Positions 1-11,835 of a stretch of DNA of 64,000 nt are shown here, piece by piece. The stretch is taken from positions 1,984,001 through 2,048,000 of the forward strand of contig NZ_NIWU01000001.1 of assembly GCF_002236105.1 (NCBI RefSeq). The letters run 5' to 3'. The stretch's first letter is position 1, and every line of letters starts with the position of its first letter. The notes beneath the pieces are model-generated. The model ran no database searches. It was not told the DNA's origin and worked only from the letters and a program-made list of their open reading frames with translations. Position numbers and translations under genes: made by a program. This DNA comes from Pseudomonas umsongensis. GTDB taxonomy: Bacteria > Pseudomonadota > Gammaproteobacteria > Pseudomonadales > Pseudomonadaceae.

Positions 1-1097
1 ACGAATCCATCAACATCCGCTACCTGCTGTGCAACGCGGATGAAATGGAGCCCAACACCTGGAAAGACCGCATGCTGATGGAGCAACTGCCCCATCTGCT
101 GATCGAAGGCATGCTGATCAGTGCCCGCGCACTGAAAACCTACCGTGGCTACATCTTCCTGCGCGGCGAGTACACCACCGCCGCCAAGCACCTGAACCGT
201 GCCGTGGAAGAAGCCAAGGCAGCCGGTCTTTTGGGCAAGAACATCCTGGGCAGCGGCTTTGATTTCGAGCTGTTCGTCCACACCGGTGCCGGGCGTTACA
301 TCTGCGGTGAAGAAACCGCACTGATCAACTCCCTCGAAGGCCGCCGCGCCAACCCGCGCTCCAAGCCGCCCTTCCCTGCCGCCGTTGGCGTATGGGGCAA
401 GCCGACCTGCGTGAACAACGTCGAGACCCTGTGCAACGTGCCGGCGATCATCGCCGACGGCGTGGACTGGTACAAATCGTTGGCTCGCGAAGGCAGCGAA
501 GACATGGGCACCAAGCTCATGGGCTTCTCCGGCAAGGTCAAGAACCCTGGCCTGTGGGAGCTGCCGTTTGGCGTCACCGCTCGCGAGCTGTTCGAAGACT
601 ATGCTGGCGGCATGCGCGACGGTTACAAGCTCAAGGCCTGGCAGCCTGGCGGTGCCGGTACCGGCTTCCTGTTGCCGGAACACCTGGACGCACAAATGTA
701 CGCCGGCGGCATCGCCAAGGTGGGCACCCGTATGGGTACCGGCCTGGCCATGGCGGTGGACGACAGCGTCAACATGGTGTCCCTGCTGCGCAACATGGAG
801 CAGTTCTTCGCCCGCGAATCCTGCGGCTTCTGCACCCCTTGCCGCGATGGCCTGCCATGGAGCGTCAAGCTGCTGATGGCCATCGAGAACGGTGAAGGGC
901 AAGCCGGCGACATCGAGACCCTGCTGGGTCTGGTCGGCTTCCTTGGCCCAGGCAAGACCTTCTGTGCTCACGCACCGGGCGCCGTGGAGCCGTTGGGCAG
1001 TGCCATCAAATACTTCCGCCACGAGTTCGAAGCCGGCATCGCGCCTACCCGCGCCGCCGTCCCGCCTCTGGCAAGGCCGATCGTAGTCGGCGCGTAA
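1..1097 (+). CDS. nuoF: NADH-quinone oxidoreductase subunit F (5' truncated by window edge)
   Basis: C-terminal 364 codons of the NADH- and FMN-binding subunit of complex I, which takes hydride from NADH and passes electrons into the iron-sulfur chain. The reading frame is open from base 3, beginning [17 protein letters not shown], so the true start lies before the window. Visible are the glycine-rich NADH/FMN region ([21 protein letters not shown]) and the [12 protein letters not shown] cluster with a distant FCAH cysteine. These four cysteines bind the N3 4Fe-4S cluster. It is followed by nuoG after an unusually long 137 bp gap holding a hairpin. Identification is firm; only the N-terminus is missing. 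Confidence 0.97.
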   Translation, partial: ESINIRYLLCNADEMEPNTWKDRMLMEQLPHLLIEGMLISARALKTYRGYIFLRGEYTTAAKHLNRAVEEAKAAGLLGKNILGSGFDFELFVHTGAGRYICGEETALINSLEGRRANPRSKPPFPAAVGVWGKPTCVNNVETLCNVPAIIADGVDWYKSLAREGSEDMGTKLMGFSGKVKNPGLWELPFGVTARELFEDYAGGMRDGYKLKAWQPGGAGTGFLLPEHLDAQMYAGGIAKVGTRMGTGLAMAVDDSVNMVSLLRNMEQFFARESCGFCTPCRDGLPWSVKLLMAIENGEGQAGDIETLLGLVGFLGPGKTFCAHAPGAVEPLGSAIKYFRHEFEAGIAPTRAAVPPLARPIVVGA

Positions 1098-1110
1098 ATG
1101 CTTAAAAAAG

Positions 1111-1136
1111 GCGAAGGGTCCGTGCCCTTCGCTTTT
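1111..1136 (+). terminator. Hairpin with U-tract between nuoF and nuoG
   Basis: GCGAAGGG (1111-1118) and CCCTTCGC (1125-1132) form an 8 bp stem with a 6-base loop, followed by TTTT. It has the shape of an intrinsic terminator but the T-run is short. Since nuoG-N must be expressed with nuoF, it more likely acts as a partial terminator or a processing or stability element. Confidence 0.55.
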
Positions 1137-1234
1137 CGCGCGATGACGCCTTCACCGGCTGTGTTGATTCGCGCGGATAACAAGATTCCATTAGCCACGC
1201 CCGCTGACACCGGGCCAACGAAGAACTTTGAACC

Positions 1235-3949
1235 ATGGCCACTATCCACGTAGACGGCAAAGCGCTCGAAGTCGATGGGGCAGACAACCTGTTACAGGCA
1301 TGTCTGTCTCTGGGCCTCGATATTCCGTATTTCTGCTGGCACCCTGCCCTCGGCAGCGTTGGCGCTTGCCGCCAGTGCGCGGTCAAGCAGTACACCGACG
1401 AGAACGACACCCGTGGTCGTATCGTCATGTCCTGCATGACCCCTGCCACCGATGGCACCTGGATCTCCATCGACGATGAAGAGTCCAAGGCATTTCGCGC
1501 CAGCGTTGTTGAATGGCTGATGACCAACCACCCTCACGACTGCCCGGTCTGTGAGGAAGGCGGTCACTGCCACCTGCAAGACATGACGGTAATGACCGGC
1601 CACAACGAGCGCCGTTACCGCTTCACCAAGCGTACCCACCAGAACCAGCAACTGGGCCCGTTCATTTCCCACGAGATGAACCGCTGCATCGCTTGCTACC
1701 GCTGCGTGCGCTTCTATAAAGACTACGCTGGCGGCACCGACCTCGGCGTATTCGGCGCCCACGACAACGTGTACTTCGGTCGCGTTGAAGACGGCGTGCT
1801 GGAAAGCGAGTTCTCCGGCAACCTGACCGAGGTCTGCCCGACCGGTGTGTTCACCGACAAGACTCACTCCGAGCGCTACAACCGTAAGTGGGACATGCAG
1901 TTCTCGCCGAGTATCTGCCATGGCTGCTCCAGCGGTTGCAACATCTCCCCGGGCGAGCGCTACGGTGAACTGCGTCGTATCGAAAACCGCTACAACGGTT
2001 CGGTGAACCAGTACTTTCTGTGCGACCGTGGCCGTTTCGGCTATGGCTACGTCAACCGCGAAGACCGCCCACGTCAGCCCCTGCTGGCCAATGGCGCCAA
2101 GCTGAGCCTCGACGAAGCCCTGGATAAAGCCGCCGACCTGCTGCGCGGTCGCAACATCGTCGGTATCGGTTCGCCCCGCGCCAGCCTCGAAAGCAACTAC
2201 GCGTTGCGCGAACTGGTCGGTGCCGAGCACTTCTACTCCGGTATCGAAGCTGCCGAGCTGGAACGCATCCGCCTGGTCCTGCAGGTGCTCAAAGACAGCC
2301 CGCTGCCTGTGCCGAACATGCGCGACATCGAAGACCACGACGCCGTGTTCGTCCTCGGTGAAGACCTGACCCAGACTGCTGCTCGTATGGCCCTGTCCCT
2401 GCGTCAATCGGTCAAGGGCAAGGCCGAAGACATGGCTGACGCCATGCGCGTCCAGCCTTGGCTCGACGCTGCGGTGAAGAACATCGGCCAGCACGCGCTG
2501 AACCCGCTGTTCATTGCAAGCCTGGCTGAAACCAAGCTCGACGACATCGCCGAAGAGTGCGTTCACGCCGCTCCCGACGACCTGGCCCGCATCGGTTTCG
2601 CCGTGGCTCACGCCCTCGACGCCAGCGCTCCGGCCGTCGAAGGCCTGGACGCCGAAGCCCTCGAGTTGGCCAAGCGCATTGCCGACGCCCTGCTCGCGGC
2701 CAAGCGCCCACTGATCATCGCCGGCACTTCCCTGGGCTCCAAAGCCCTGATCGAAGCTGCCGCGAACATCGCCAAGGCCCTGAAGCTGCGCGAGAAGAAC
2801 GGTTCCATCAGCCTGATCGTGCCTGAGGCCAACAGCCTCGGCCTGGCCATGCTCGGTGGCGAATCGGTCGATGCAGCCCTGCAAGCGGTGATCGACGGTA
2901 AAGCCGACGCCATCGTCGTGCTGGAAAACGATCTGTACACCCGCACTGACAAGGCCAAGGTCGACGCAGCCCTGAACGCCACCAAAGTGCTGATCGTGGC
3001 CGACCACCAGAAGACCGCTACCAGCGATCGCGCACACCTGGTCCTGCCAGCCGCCAGCTTCGCTGAAGGCGACGGTACCCTGGTTAGCCAGGAAGGTCGC
3101 GCCCAGCGCTTCTTCCAGGTGTTCGATCCGAAGTACATGGACGCGAGCATCCTGGTTCACGAAGGCTGGCGCTGGCTGCATGCCCTGCGTGCGACCCTGC
3201 TGAACCAGCCGATCGACTGGACCCAACTGGACCACGTCACCGCTGCCGTGGCTGCAAGCACGCCGCAATTGAACCGCATCGTCGATGCCGCTCCGTCCGC
3301 CGCGTTCCGCATCAAGGGCATGAAACTGGCCCGTGAACCGTTGCGTTACTCCGGTCGTACCGCCATGCGCGCCGACATCAGCGTGCACGAACCGCGTACC
3401 CCGCAGGACAAGGACACCGCGTTCGCCTTCTCGATGGAAGGTTACTCGGGCTCGGCCGAACCGCGCCAGCAAGTGCCATTCGCCTGGTCTCCGGGCTGGA
3501 ACTCGCCGCAAGCCTGGAACAAGTTCCAGGACGAAGTCGGTGGTCACATCCGCGCTGGCGACCCGGGCACCCGCCTGATCGAAAGCACAGGTGATTCGCT
3601 GAACTGGTTCGCCAGTGTTCCGCGCGCGTTCAACCCGGCCCCGGGCACCTGGCAGGTCGTGCCGTTCTTCCACCTGTTCGGCAGCGAAGAGAACTCTTCG
3701 AAAGCCGCGCCGGTCCAGGAACGTATTCCGGCCGCCTACGTCGCCTTGGCCAAATCCGAAGCCGACCGCCTGGGTGTCAACGACGGCGCCATGCTGAGCT
3801 TGAACGTTGCCGGCCAGACCCTGCGTCTGCCGCTGCGCATCAACGAAGAGCTGGGCGCAGGCCTGGTGGCCTTGCCTGCGGGCATCGCCGGCATTCCGCC
3901 AGCGATCTTTGGTAAATCCGTTGACGGTCTGCAGGAGGCAGCTCAATGA
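1235..3949 (+). CDS. nuoG: NADH-quinone oxidoreductase subunit G
   Basis: Large iron-sulfur subunit of the peripheral arm of complex I (904 aa). The N-terminal ferredoxin-like domain carries the 2Fe-2S ligands C34, C45, C48 and C67. Next come the His-Cys3 4Fe-4S site (H101, C103, C106, C112) and the CIACYRC cluster (C151, C154, C157) with a later cysteine in EVCPTG. The CHGCSSGC motif with a distant cysteine corresponds to the extra N7 cluster found in some bacteria. The remainder is a molybdopterin-oxidoreductase-like fold that has lost its cofactor role in this family. The 3' end overlaps nuoH by 4 bases (ATGA), indicating translational coupling. The start is the ATG giving MATIHVDGK. Confidence 0.97.
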   Translation: MATIHVDGKALEVDGADNLLQACLSLGLDIPYFCWHPALGSVGACRQCAVKQYTDENDTRGRIVMSCMTPATDGTWISIDDEESKAFRASVVEWLMTNHPHDCPVCEEGGHCHLQDMTVMTGHNERRYRFTKRTHQNQQLGPFISHEMNRCIACYRCVRFYKDYAGGTDLGVFGAHDNVYFGRVEDGVLESEFSGNLTEVCPTGVFTDKTHSERYNRKWDMQFSPSICHGCSSGCNISPGERYGELRRIENRYNGSVNQYFLCDRGRFGYGYVNREDRPRQPLLANGAKLSLDEALDKAADLLRGRNIVGIGSPRASLESNYALRELVGAEHFYSGIEAAELERIRLVLQVLKDSPLPVPNMRDIEDHDAVFVLGEDLTQTAARMALSLRQSVKGKAEDMADAMRVQPWLDAAVKNIGQHALNPLFIASLAETKLDDIAEECVHAAPDDLARIGFAVAHALDASAPAVEGLDAEALELAKRIADALLAAKRPLIIAGTSLGSKALIEAAANIAKALKLREKNGSISLIVPEANSLGLAMLGGESVDAALQAVIDGKADAIVVLENDLYTRTDKAKVDAALNATKVLIVADHQKTATSDRAHLVLPAASFAEGDGTLVSQEGRAQRFFQVFDPKYMDASILVHEGWRWLHALRATLLNQPIDWTQLDHVTAAVAASTPQLNRIVDAAPSAAFRIKGMKLAREPLRYSGRTAMRADISVHEPRTPQDKDTAFAFSMEGYSGSAEPRQQVPFAWSPGWNSPQAWNKFQDEVGGHIRAGDPGTRLIESTGDSLNWFASVPRAFNPAPGTWQVVPFFHLFGSEENSSKAAPVQERIPAAYVALAKSEADRLGVNDGAMLSLNVAGQTLRLPLRINEELGAGLVALPAGIAGIPPAIFGKSVDGLQEAAQ

Positions 3950-4953
3950 CCTTGTTCACTCCTGAAGTGATCGACGTGATCATCGCGGTCCTCAAGGCCG
4001 TGGTGATCCTGCTCGCCGTGGTGGTTTGCGGCGCCCTGCTCAGCTGGGTGGAGCGTCGCCTGCTCGCCCTCTGGCAGGACCGTTACGGTCCGAACCGCGT
4101 CGGCCCGTTCGGCGCGTTCCAGATCGCCGCCGACATGATCAAGATGTTCTTCAAGGAAGACTGGACGCCTCCATTCGCCGACAAGATGATCTTCACCCTG
4201 GCACCGGTCGTGGCCATGAGCGCCCTGCTGATTGCCTTCGCGATCATCCCGATCACCCCGACCTGGGGCGTGGCGGATATCAACATCGGCATCCTGTTCT
4301 TCTTCGCCATGGCCGGCCTGTCGGTCTACGCGGTGCTGTTCGCCGGCTGGTCGAGCAACAACAAGTTCGCCCTGCTGGGCAGCTTGCGGGCCTCGGCACA
4401 GACCGTGTCGTACGAAGTGTTCATGGGCCTGTCGCTGATGGGCATCGTGATCCAGGTCGGCTCGTTCAACATGCGCGACATCGTTGAATACCAAGCGCAG
4501 AACATGTGGTTCATCATTCCGCAGATCTTCGGCTTCCTGACCTTCTTCATCGCTGGCGTCGCCGTGACTCACCGTCACCCGTTCGACCAGCCGGAAGCGG
4601 AGCAGGAACTGGCCGACGGTTACCACATTGAATACGCCGGCATGAAATGGGGCATGTTCTTCGTCGGCGAGTACATCGGCATCGTGCTGATTTCGGCACT
4701 GCTGGTGACCTTGTTCTTCGGTGGCTGGCACGGTCCGTTCGGCATCCTGCCGCAGATCCCGTTCATCTGGTTCGCACTGAAAACCGCGTTCTTCATCATG
4801 ATGTTCATCCTGCTGCGCGCCTCGATTCCGCGCCCACGGTATGACCAGGTGATGGATTTCAGCTGGAAGTTCTGCCTGCCGCTGACCCTCGTCAACATGC
4901 TGGTGACCGCTGCGATCGTGTTGCTCAACACGCCCGCCGTCGCGGCTCAGTGA
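3946..4953 (+). CDS. nuoH: NADH-quinone oxidoreductase subunit H
   Basis: Membrane subunit (335 aa) that lines the quinone-binding chamber where the peripheral arm joins the membrane arm. It is strongly hydrophobic, with about eight membrane helices. It contains the family signatures [19 protein letters not shown] near residue 35 and the acidic loop [18 protein letters not shown] near residue 210, both conserved in NuoH/ND1. The start codon overlaps the nuoG stop, and nuoI follows after 12 bases. Length is normal for the family. Confidence 0.97.
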   Translation: MTLFTPEVIDVIIAVLKAVVILLAVVVCGALLSWVERRLLALWQDRYGPNRVGPFGAFQIAADMIKMFFKEDWTPPFADKMIFTLAPVVAMSALLIAFAIIPITPTWGVADINIGILFFFAMAGLSVYAVLFAGWSSNNKFALLGSLRASAQTVSYEVFMGLSLMGIVIQVGSFNMRDIVEYQAQNMWFIIPQIFGFLTFFIAGVAVTHRHPFDQPEAEQELADGYHIEYAGMKWGMFFVGEYIGIVLISALLVTLFFGGWHGPFGILPQIPFIWFALKTAFFIMMFILLRASIPRPRYDQVMDFSWKFCLPLTLVNMLVTAAIVLLNTPAVAAQ

Positions 4954-4965
4954 GGATAGAGAATC

Positions 4966-5511
4966 ATGAAGTACATATTTGACATCGTGCATGGCTTCTA
5001 CACCCAGCTTCGCAGCCTGGTGATGATTTTCGGCCACGCCTTCCGCAAGCGCGACACGCTGCAGTACCCGGAAGAACCGGTCTACCTGCCGCCGCGCTAC
5101 CGTGGCCGTATCGTCCTGACCCGCGACCCCGACGGCGAAGAGCGTTGTGTAGCCTGCAACCTGTGCGCCGTGGCGTGCCCGGTCGGTTGCATCTCGCTGC
5201 AGAAAGCTGAAACCGAAGACGGTCGCTGGTATCCGGACTTCTTCCGCATCAACTTCTCGCGCTGCATCTTTTGCGGCCTCTGCGAGGAAGCCTGCCCGAC
5301 CACCGCGATCCAGCTCACGCCGGATTTCGAAATGGCCGAGTTCAAACGTCAGGACCTGGTTTACGAGAAAGAAGATCTGCTGATCTCCGGCCCCGGCAAA
5401 AACCCTGATTACAACTTCTATCGTGTTGCAGGTATGGCGATTGCCGGTAAGCCGAAGGGCTCCGCGCAGAATGAAGCCGAACCGATCAACGTGAAGAGCT
5501 TGCTGCCTTAA
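4966..5511 (+). CDS. nuoI: NADH-quinone oxidoreductase subunit I
   Basis: Ferredoxin-type subunit (181 aa) carrying clusters N6a and N6b, which relay electrons toward the terminal cluster N2. Two classical 4Fe-4S motifs are visible, [15 protein letters not shown] and [14 protein letters not shown], in the middle of the protein. The N-terminal ~35 residues form an amphipathic membrane-apposed segment. A GAGGATAGAG ribosome site precedes the ATG. It lies between nuoH and nuoJ in the usual order. Confidence 0.97.
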   Translation: MKYIFDIVHGFYTQLRSLVMIFGHAFRKRDTLQYPEEPVYLPPRYRGRIVLTRDPDGEERCVACNLCAVACPVGCISLQKAETEDGRWYPDFFRINFSRCIFCGLCEEACPTTAIQLTPDFEMAEFKRQDLVYEKEDLLISGPGKNPDYNFYRVAGMAIAGKPKGSAQNEAEPINVKSLLP

Positions 5512-5520
5512 GGAAGAAAG

Positions 5521-6024
5521 ATGGAATTCGCTTTCTATTTCGCATCGGGTATCGCTGTGGTGTCCACGCTTCGCGTGATCACCAACACCAACCCTGTGCA
5601 CGCCCTGCTCTACCTGATCATTTCGCTGATTGCCGTGGCGATGACGTTTTTCGCCCTCGGCGCGCCGTTTGCCGGTGTCCTGGAAGTGATCGCCTACGCT
5701 GGCGCCATCATGGTGCTGTTCGTGTTCGTGGTGATGATGCTGAACCTTGGCCCGGCCTCGGTTCAGCAAGAGCGCGTCTGGCTCAAGCCCGGTATTTGGG
5801 CCGGCCCGATCGCCCTGGCTGCGCTGCTGCTGGTGGAACTGCTGTATGTGCTGTTCTCCCACCAGACCGGTGAGGCCGTTGGCCACACCACCGTAGACGC
5901 CAAGGCCGTGGGCATCAGCCTGTTCGGTCCGTACCTGCTGGTGGTCGAACTCGCCTCGATGCTGCTGCTCGCCGCAGCCGTGACGGCGTTCCACTTGGGC
6001 CGCAACGAAGCCAAGGAGCAATGA
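5521..6024 (+). CDS. nuoJ: NADH-quinone oxidoreductase subunit J
   Basis: Small hydrophobic membrane-arm subunit (167 aa, about five helices). It contains the conserved [23 protein letters not shown] stretch typical of NuoJ/ND6, a helix known in this family to change shape during turnover. AAGGAAGAAAG gives a good ribosome site. The stop codon lies just before the most likely nuoK start. Confidence 0.96.
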   Translation: MEFAFYFASGIAVVSTLRVITNTNPVHALLYLIISLIAVAMTFFALGAPFAGVLEVIAYAGAIMVLFVFVVMMLNLGPASVQQERVWLKPGIWAGPIALAALLLVELLYVLFSHQTGEAVGHTTVDAKAVGISLFGPYLLVVELASMLLLAAAVTAFHLGRNEAKEQ

Positions 6025-6026
6025 CG

Positions 6027-6335
6027 ATGCCTGCTATCCCTATGGAGCATGGTCTGGCGGTCGCCGGCATCCTGTTCTGCCTCGGTCTGGTCGGCCTGAT
6101 GGTCCGCCGCAACATTCTTTTCGTGCTGATGAGCCTGGAGGTCATGATGAATGCCTCCGCCTTGGCTTTCATCGTTGCCGGTAGCCGTTGGGCGCAGCCG
6201 GATGGACAGATCATGTTCATCCTGGTGATCAGCCTGGCAGCCGCCGAGGCCAGTATCGGCCTGGCGATTCTGTTGCAGCTGTACCGCCGCTTCCACACTC
6301 TCGATATCGACGCTGCCAGCGAGATGCGCGGATGA
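6027..6335 (+). CDS. nuoK: NADH-quinone oxidoreductase subunit K
   Basis: Antiporter-like MrpC-type subunit (102 aa, three membrane helices) with the conserved glutamate in [11 protein letters not shown]. Two in-frame ATGs exist, at 6021 and 6027. The AAGGAG at 6013-6018 sits only 2 bases from the first but 8 from the second, and Pseudomonas NuoK begins MPAIP, so 6027 is preferred. The stop overlaps the nuoL start by four bases (ATGA). Confidence 0.95.
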   Translation: MPAIPMEHGLAVAGILFCLGLVGLMVRRNILFVLMSLEVMMNASALAFIVAGSRWAQPDGQIMFILVISLAAAEASIGLAILLQLYRRFHTLDIDAASEMRG

Positions 6336-8185
6336 ATCTTCTCTATCTGACTTTCATATTCCCTCTCATTGGTTTCCTGCTGCTGTCGTTCTCCCGTGGA
6401 CGCCTCTCGGAAAACCTCTCGGCGCTGATCGGCGTCGGTTCCGTCGGCTTGTCGGCCATCGTCACGGCTTACGTGATCTGGCAATTCAACGTCGCCCCAC
6501 CGGAAGACGGCCACTACACCCAGGTGTTGTGGCAGTGGATGGCGGTGGAAGGCTTCACGCCGAACTTCGCGCTGTACCTCGATGGTCTGTCCCTGACCAT
6601 GCTCGGTGTGGTGGTTGGCGTGGGTTTCCTGATCCACCTGTTCGCGTCCTGGTACATGCGCGGTGAAGCCGGTTATTCGCGCTTCTTCGCCTACACCAAC
6701 CTGTTTATCGCCAGCATGCTGTTCCTGGTGCTGGGCGATAACCTGTTGTTCCTGTACTTCGGCTGGGAAGGCGTGGGCCTGTGCTCGTACCTGTTGATCG
6801 GTTTCTACTACAGCAACCGCAACAACGGTAACGCCGCGCTCAAGGCCTTCATCGTGACCCGTATCGGCGACGTGTTCATGGCTATCGGCCTGTTCATCCT
6901 GTTCGCCCAACTGGGTACGCTGAACGTCCAGGAACTGCTGGTGCTGGCACCGCAGAAATTCCAGGCCGGTGACTTCTGGATGGTCATGGCCACCCTGATG
7001 CTGCTGGGCGGCGCTGTCGGTAAATCCGCGCAACTGCCGCTGCAAACCTGGCTGGCGGACGCGATGGCCGGTCCTACCCCGGTTTCGGCACTGATCCACG
7101 CCGCAACCATGGTAACCGCGGGCGTCTACCTGATCGCCCGTACCCACGGCCTGTTCACCCTGGCGCCGGAAATCCTGCACCTGGTCGGCATCGTCGGCGG
7201 TGTGACCCTGGTGCTGGCAGGTTTTGCCGCCCTGGTTCAAACCGACATCAAGCGTATCCTTGCCTACTCGACCATGAGCCAGATCGGCTACATGTTCCTG
7301 GCCCTGGGCGTTGGCGCCTGGGACGGCGCGATCTTCCACCTGATGACCCACGCCTTCTTCAAGGCGCTGTTGTTCCTTGCCTCCGGTGCGGTGATCGTTG
7401 CCTGCCACCACGAGCAGGACATCTTCAAGATGGGCGGCCTGTGGAAGAAACTGCCTCTGGCCTACGCCAGCTTCATCGTTGGCGGTGCGGCCCTGGCGGC
7501 CCTGCCACTGGTGACCGCAGGTTTCTACTCCAAGGACGAAATCCTCTGGGAAGCGTTCGCCAGCGGCAACCAGGGTCTGCTCTACGCAGGTCTGGTCGGC
7601 GCGTTCATGACCTCGCTGTACACCTTCCGCCTGATCTTCATCGCGTTCCACGGTGAAGCGAAGACCGAAGCCCACGCCGGTCACGGCATCGCTCACTGGC
7701 TGCCGCTGTCGGTGCTGATCGTATTGTCCACCGCCATTGGCGCGATGATCGTTCCACCCCTGCACGGCGTACTGCCGCAAAGCGTCGGCCATGCCGGCGG
7801 CGAAGCCAAGCACAGCCTGGAAATCGCCTCGGGCGCCATCGCCCTGTCTGGTATCCTGCTGGCTGCGCTGCTGTTCCTCGGCAAGCGTCGCTTCGTCACC
7901 GCCATCGCCAACAGCGGCATCGGCCGTTTCCTCTCGGCCTGGTGGTTCGCTGCCTGGGGCTTCGACTGGATCTACGACAAACTGTTCGTCAAGCCATACC
8001 TGGCGATCAGCCACATCCTGCGCAAAGACCCACTGGACCAGACCATCGGCCTGATCCCGCGCATGGCCAAAGGCGGTCACACCGCCCTGAGCCGTACCGA
8101 GACGGGTCAACTGCGTTGGTATGCCGCCTCGATGGCTGCTGGTGCCGTGCTGGTAATCGGCGCCGTCGTGCTGGTAGCGGTCTGA
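6332..8185 (+). CDS. nuoL: NADH-quinone oxidoreductase subunit L
   Basis: Distal proton-pumping subunit of the membrane arm (617 aa), homologous to Mrp antiporter subunits. Family landmarks are [15 protein letters not shown] near the first antiporter half, and [34 protein letters not shown] with the conserved lysine and histidines of the proton path. The C-terminal region carries the long lateral helix. The start chosen is the ATG overlapping the nuoK stop ([11 protein letters not shown]), not an upstream in-frame ATG inside nuoK. nuoM follows after 39 bases. Confidence 0.96.
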   Translation: MNLLYLTFIFPLIGFLLLSFSRGRLSENLSALIGVGSVGLSAIVTAYVIWQFNVAPPEDGHYTQVLWQWMAVEGFTPNFALYLDGLSLTMLGVVVGVGFLIHLFASWYMRGEAGYSRFFAYTNLFIASMLFLVLGDNLLFLYFGWEGVGLCSYLLIGFYYSNRNNGNAALKAFIVTRIGDVFMAIGLFILFAQLGTLNVQELLVLAPQKFQAGDFWMVMATLMLLGGAVGKSAQLPLQTWLADAMAGPTPVSALIHAATMVTAGVYLIARTHGLFTLAPEILHLVGIVGGVTLVLAGFAALVQTDIKRILAYSTMSQIGYMFLALGVGAWDGAIFHLMTHAFFKALLFLASGAVIVACHHEQDIFKMGGLWKKLPLAYASFIVGGAALAALPLVTAGFYSKDEILWEAFASGNQGLLYAGLVGAFMTSLYTFRLIFIAFHGEAKTEAHAGHGIAHWLPLSVLIVLSTAIGAMIVPPLHGVLPQSVGHAGGEAKHSLEIASGAIALSGILLAALLFLGKRRFVTAIANSGIGRFLSAWWFAAWGFDWIYDKLFVKPYLAISHILRKDPLDQTIGLIPRMAKGGHTALSRTETGQLRWYAASMAAGAVLVIGAVVLVAV

Positions 8186-8224
8186 TATGAACCTTGCGAA
8201 CTTGCGAAAGGAATTGAGCCCGTC

Positions 8225-9757
8225 ATGATTCTGCCTTGGCTAATCCTGATCCCCTTCATCGGCGGCCTGCTGTGCTGGCTGGGTGAGCGCTTCGGCGCCA
8301 CCCTCCCCCGCTGGATTGCGCTGATCACCATGTCCCTGTTGCTCGCCCTCGGCCTCTGGCTGTGGGCTAACGGCGACTATTCGTTTGCCCCGGCGCCTGG
8401 CGCCGATCCGACCTGGGCGCTTGAGTTCAAGCACGTCTGGATCCAGCGCTTCGGCATCAACGTGCACCTGGCCCTCGACGGCCTGTCGCTGTTGATGATC
8501 ATGCTGACCGGCCTGCTGGGTGTCCTCTCGGTACTCTGCTCGTGGAAAGAGATCCAGCGTCACGTGGGCTTCTTCCACTTGAACCTGATGTGGATCCTGG
8601 GCGGTGTCGTCGGCGTGTTCCTGGCCCTCGACCTGTTCATGTTCTTCTTCTTCTGGGAAATGATGCTGGTGCCGATGTACTTCCTCATCGCGCTCTGGGG
8701 TCACAGTTCTTCGGACGGCAAGAAAACCCGGATCTACGCGGCGACCAAGTTCTTCATCTTCACTCAGGCTTCCGGCCTGATCATGCTGGTGGCGATCCTG
8801 GGCCTGGTACTGGTCAACTTCAACGACACCGGCGTGATTACGTTCAACTACGCCGACCTGTTGAAAACCAAGATGTCGACGACCACCGAGTACATCCTGA
8901 TGCTCGGCTTCTTCATCGCCTTCGCGGTGAAGCTGCCAGTCGTACCGTTCCACTCCTGGTTGCCTGACGCTCACGCCCAGGCGCCGACCGCAGGTTCCGT
9001 GGACCTGGCCGGTATCTTGCTGAAGACTGCTGCCTACGGCTTGCTGCGTTTCGCCCTGCCGCTGTTCCCGAATGCCTCGGCCGAGTTCGCGCCGTTCGCC
9101 ATGACCCTGGGTCTGATCGGGATCTTCTACGGCGCGTTCCTGGCGTTCGCGCAAACCGACATCAAGCGTCTGATTGCCTTCTCGTCCGTTTCCCACATGG
9201 GCTTCGTACTGATCGGCATCTATTCCGGCAGCCAACTGGCGCTGCAGGGCGCGGTGATGCAGATGCTCGCGCACGGCCTGTCGGCGGCGGCACTCTTTAT
9301 CCTCAGTGGCCAACTGTACGAGCGTACCCACACTCGCGACATGCGCGAAATGGGCGGCCTGTGGTCGAAGATCGCCTACCTGCCAGCCCTCAGCCTGTTC
9401 TTTGCAGCGGCGTCCCTGGGCCTGCCGGGTACCGGTAACTTCGTCGGTGAGTTCCTGATCCTGATCGGCACCTTCCCGATCGCGCCATGGGTCACCATCA
9501 TCGCGACGTCCGGCCTGGTGTTCGGTTCGGTCTACTCGCTGATCATGATCCACCGTGCGTACTTCGGTCCGGCCAAGTCGGATGCGGTCCTGCATGGCAT
9601 GGACGGTCGCGAAATGATCATGGTGGTCGGCCTGGCTGCGCTGCTGATCTACATCGGCGTCTACCCGCAACCGTTCCTCGATACCTCTGCCGCGACGATG
9701 CATGGCGTGCAGCAGTGGCTCGGCACCGCCTTCACTCAACTCGCTTCGGCCCGGTAA
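8225..9757 (+). CDS. nuoM: NADH-quinone oxidoreductase subunit M
   Basis: Second antiporter-like proton-pumping subunit (510 aa, about fourteen helices). The conserved [15 protein letters not shown] segment contains the key glutamate. [24 protein letters not shown] carries the channel lysine and the quinone-oxidoreductase family signature. [16 protein letters not shown] is the repeat seen also in NuoL and NuoN. The start is ATG after TGAGCCCGTC. It is separated from nuoN by only 7 bases. Confidence 0.96.
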   Translation: MILPWLILIPFIGGLLCWLGERFGATLPRWIALITMSLLLALGLWLWANGDYSFAPAPGADPTWALEFKHVWIQRFGINVHLALDGLSLLMIMLTGLLGVLSVLCSWKEIQRHVGFFHLNLMWILGGVVGVFLALDLFMFFFFWEMMLVPMYFLIALWGHSSSDGKKTRIYAATKFFIFTQASGLIMLVAILGLVLVNFNDTGVITFNYADLLKTKMSTTTEYILMLGFFIAFAVKLPVVPFHSWLPDAHAQAPTAGSVDLAGILLKTAAYGLLRFALPLFPNASAEFAPFAMTLGLIGIFYGAFLAFAQTDIKRLIAFSSVSHMGFVLIGIYSGSQLALQGAVMQMLAHGLSAAALFILSGQLYERTHTRDMREMGGLWSKIAYLPALSLFFAAASLGLPGTGNFVGEFLILIGTFPIAPWVTIIATSGLVFGSVYSLIMIHRAYFGPAKSDAVLHGMDGREMIMVVGLAALLIYIGVYPQPFLDTSAATMHGVQQWLGTAFTQLASAR

Positions 9758-9764
9758 GAGCGCT

Positions 9765-11228
9765 ATGGAATTCACGACTCAACACTTTATCGCGCTAGCG
9801 CCGTTGTTGATCACCAGCGCCACGATCATCGTGGTGATGCTGGCGATTGCCTGGCGCCGCAACCACTCCCAGACCTTCCTGCTGTCGGTGGCGGGTCTGA
9901 ACCTGGCTTTGCTGTCGATCCTGCCAGCCCTGAAAGTCGCGCCCCTGGCCGTGACGCCATTGCTGCAGATCGACACCTTTGCCTGCCTGTACATGGCACT
10001 GATCCTGGTCGCCACCCTCGCTTGCGTGACCCTCGCCCACGCCTACCTCGGCGATGGCGGTTCGGGTTACCCGGGCAACCGTGAAGAACTGTACCTGCTG
10101 ATCCTGATGGCCGCCGCCGGTGGCCTGGTGCTGGTCAGCGCGCAGCACCTGGCTGGCTTGTTCATTGGCCTGGAACTGCTCTCGGTACCGGTCTACGGCC
10201 TGGTCGCCTATGCCTTCTTCAACAAGCGCTCGCTGGAAGCCGGCATCAAGTACATGGTGCTGTCGGCTGCCGGTTCCGCGTTCCTGTTGTTCGGCATGGC
10301 GTTGCTGTATGCCGACTCCGGCTCCCTGAGCTTCGTCGGTATCGGCCAGGCCCTGGCGGCCACCGGCCTGCCAAGCTCGCTGGCACAACTGGGCCTGGGC
10401 ATGATGCTGATCGGCCTGGCGTTCAAACTGTCGCTGGTACCGTTCCACCTCTGGACCCCGGACGTCTACGAAGGTGCTCCGGCGCCGGTTGCAGCGTTCC
10501 TGGCCACGGCCTCCAAAGTCGCGGTGTTCGCGGTGATGGTGCGTCTGTTCCAGATCTCGCCAGCGGCGAGCAGCGGTGTACTGAGCGACGTGCTGACCAT
10601 CATCGCCATCGCGTCGATCCTGTTCGGTAACCTGCTGGCGCTGACCCAGAGCAACCTCAAGCGTCTGCTGGGTTACTCGTCCATTGCTCACTTCGGTTAC
10701 CTGCTGATCGCCCTGGTGGCGAGCAAGGGCCTGGCCGTGGAAGCCATCGGCGTGTACCTGGTCACCTACGTGATCACCAGCCTTGGCGCCTTCGGCGTGA
10801 TCACCCTGATGTCGTCGCCGTACAACGGCCGTGACGCCGATGCCCTGTACGAATACCGCGGCCTGTTCTGGCGCCGTCCGTACCTGACTGCCGTACTGAC
10901 CGTGATGATGCTGTCCCTGGCTGGTATCCCTCTGACCGCGGGCTTCATCGGCAAGTTCTACATCATCGCCACCGGTGTCCAGTCGCAACAATGGTGGCTG
11001 GTCGGCTCCCTGGTACTGGGCAGCGCCATCGGCGTGTTCTACTACCTGCGTGTCATGGTCACCCTGTACCTGATCGAACCAAACCTGCGTCGCCACGATG
11101 CCCAACTGCACTGGGAACAACGTGCAGGCGGCGTGATGCTGCTGGCCATCGCGGTACTGGCGTTCTTCCTCGGCCTGTATCCACAGCCGCTGTTGAACCT
11201 GGTACAGCAATCGGGTCTGGCGGGTTGA
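9765..11228 (+). CDS. nuoN: NADH-quinone oxidoreductase subunit N
   Basis: Third antiporter-like subunit of the membrane arm (487 aa). [31 protein letters not shown] and [20 protein letters not shown] are the NuoN hallmarks. The start taken is the ATG that follows GGTAAGAGCGCT and gives MEFTTQHF. An upstream in-frame ATG at 9702 lies inside nuoM and would add 21 unlikely residues. It is the last gene of the nuo operon and is followed by a terminator at 11258. Confidence 0.95.
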   Translation: MEFTTQHFIALAPLLITSATIIVVMLAIAWRRNHSQTFLLSVAGLNLALLSILPALKVAPLAVTPLLQIDTFACLYMALILVATLACVTLAHAYLGDGGSGYPGNREELYLLILMAAAGGLVLVSAQHLAGLFIGLELLSVPVYGLVAYAFFNKRSLEAGIKYMVLSAAGSAFLLFGMALLYADSGSLSFVGIGQALAATGLPSSLAQLGLGMMLIGLAFKLSLVPFHLWTPDVYEGAPAPVAAFLATASKVAVFAVMVRLFQISPAASSGVLSDVLTIIAIASILFGNLLALTQSNLKRLLGYSSIAHFGYLLIALVASKGLAVEAIGVYLVTYVITSLGAFGVITLMSSPYNGRDADALYEYRGLFWRRPYLTAVLTVMMLSLAGIPLTAGFIGKFYIIATGVQSQQWWLVGSLVLGSAIGVFYYLRVMVTLYLIEPNLRRHDAQLHWEQRAGGVMLLAIAVLAFFLGLYPQPLLNLVQQSGLAG

Positions 11229-11257
11229 TCGCTTAAGCGACACTCGGTAGTAAACAG

Positions 11258-11284
11258 AAACGGCACCTTCGGGTGCCGTTTTTG
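11258..11284 (+). terminator. Intrinsic terminator of the nuo operon
   Basis: AAACGGCACC and GGTGCCGTTT pair around a UUCG tetraloop, followed by TTTTGTT. It lies 30 bases after the nuoN stop. An identical hairpin is repeated at 11547 and an altered copy at 11836, as part of the tandem duplication here. Confidence 0.9.
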
Positions 11285-11546
11285 TTATTGAGTCGACATC
11301 AAAAGATCGCAGCCTTCGGCAGCTCCTACATTGGAACGAGGTACACCCTGTAGGAGCTGCCGAAGGCTGCGATCTTCTAACCTTCATACATTTGACCGTC
11401 CATTAGATATCGATTGCCAGAGACGGCCTCTTCGCGGGCAAGCCCGCTCCCACAGTTGATCTGCAGTGACCACAAAACTTGAGTCCGACGCCGATCTAAT
11501 GTGGGAGCGGGCTTGCTCGCGAAGAGGCCTTATCAGACACAAATGA

Positions 11547-11571
11547 AAACGGCACCTTCGGGTGCCGTTTT
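11547..11571 (+). terminator. Second copy of the nuo terminator hairpin
   Basis: Identical AAACGGCACC-TTCG-GGTGCCGTTT stem with TTTT tail, 289 bases after the first copy; a backup stop for read-through from nuoN. Confidence 0.85.
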
Positions 11572-11835
11572 TGTTATTGAGTCGACATCAAAAGATCTCA
11601 GCCTTCGGCAGCTCCTACATTGGAACGAGGTACACCCTGTAGGAGCTGCCGAAGGCTGCGATCTTCTAACCTTCATACATTTGACCGTCCATTAGATATC
11701 GATTGCCAGAGACGGCCTCTTCGCGGGCAAGCCCGCTCCCACAGTTGATCTGCAGTGACCACAAAACTTGAGTCCGACGCCGATCTAATGTGGGAGCGGG
11801 CTTGCTCGCGAAGAGGCCTTATCAGACACAAATGA

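Larger units (their letters stand above)
11258..11835. repeat. 289 bp tandem duplication (two copies)
   Basis: Copy 1 is 11258-11546 and copy 2 is 11547-11835. By reading they differ at one base (G at 11309, T at 11598). Each copy holds the terminator hairpin, an inverted REP pair of the GTAGGAGCTGCCG family and an inverted pair of the GTGGGAGCGGGC family. A third partial hairpin at 11836 closes the array. The nuoN-glpV gap of about 650 bp contains nothing else that I can recognise. Confidence 0.95.

Noticed and set aside
1292..3946. 884-codon open frame antisense to nuoG, and similar long antisense frames opposite nuoH-N, glpV, fadH, exaA and pedH
   Set aside because: These mirror the strong third-position GC of the sense genes. 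They have low-complexity Arg/Gln/Val composition, no family features and no ribosome sites.
11258..11835. Tandem repeat as a CRISPR array or insertion sequence
   Set aside because: Only two long units without spacers, no cas or transposase gene, no terminal inverted repeats flanked by target duplications.
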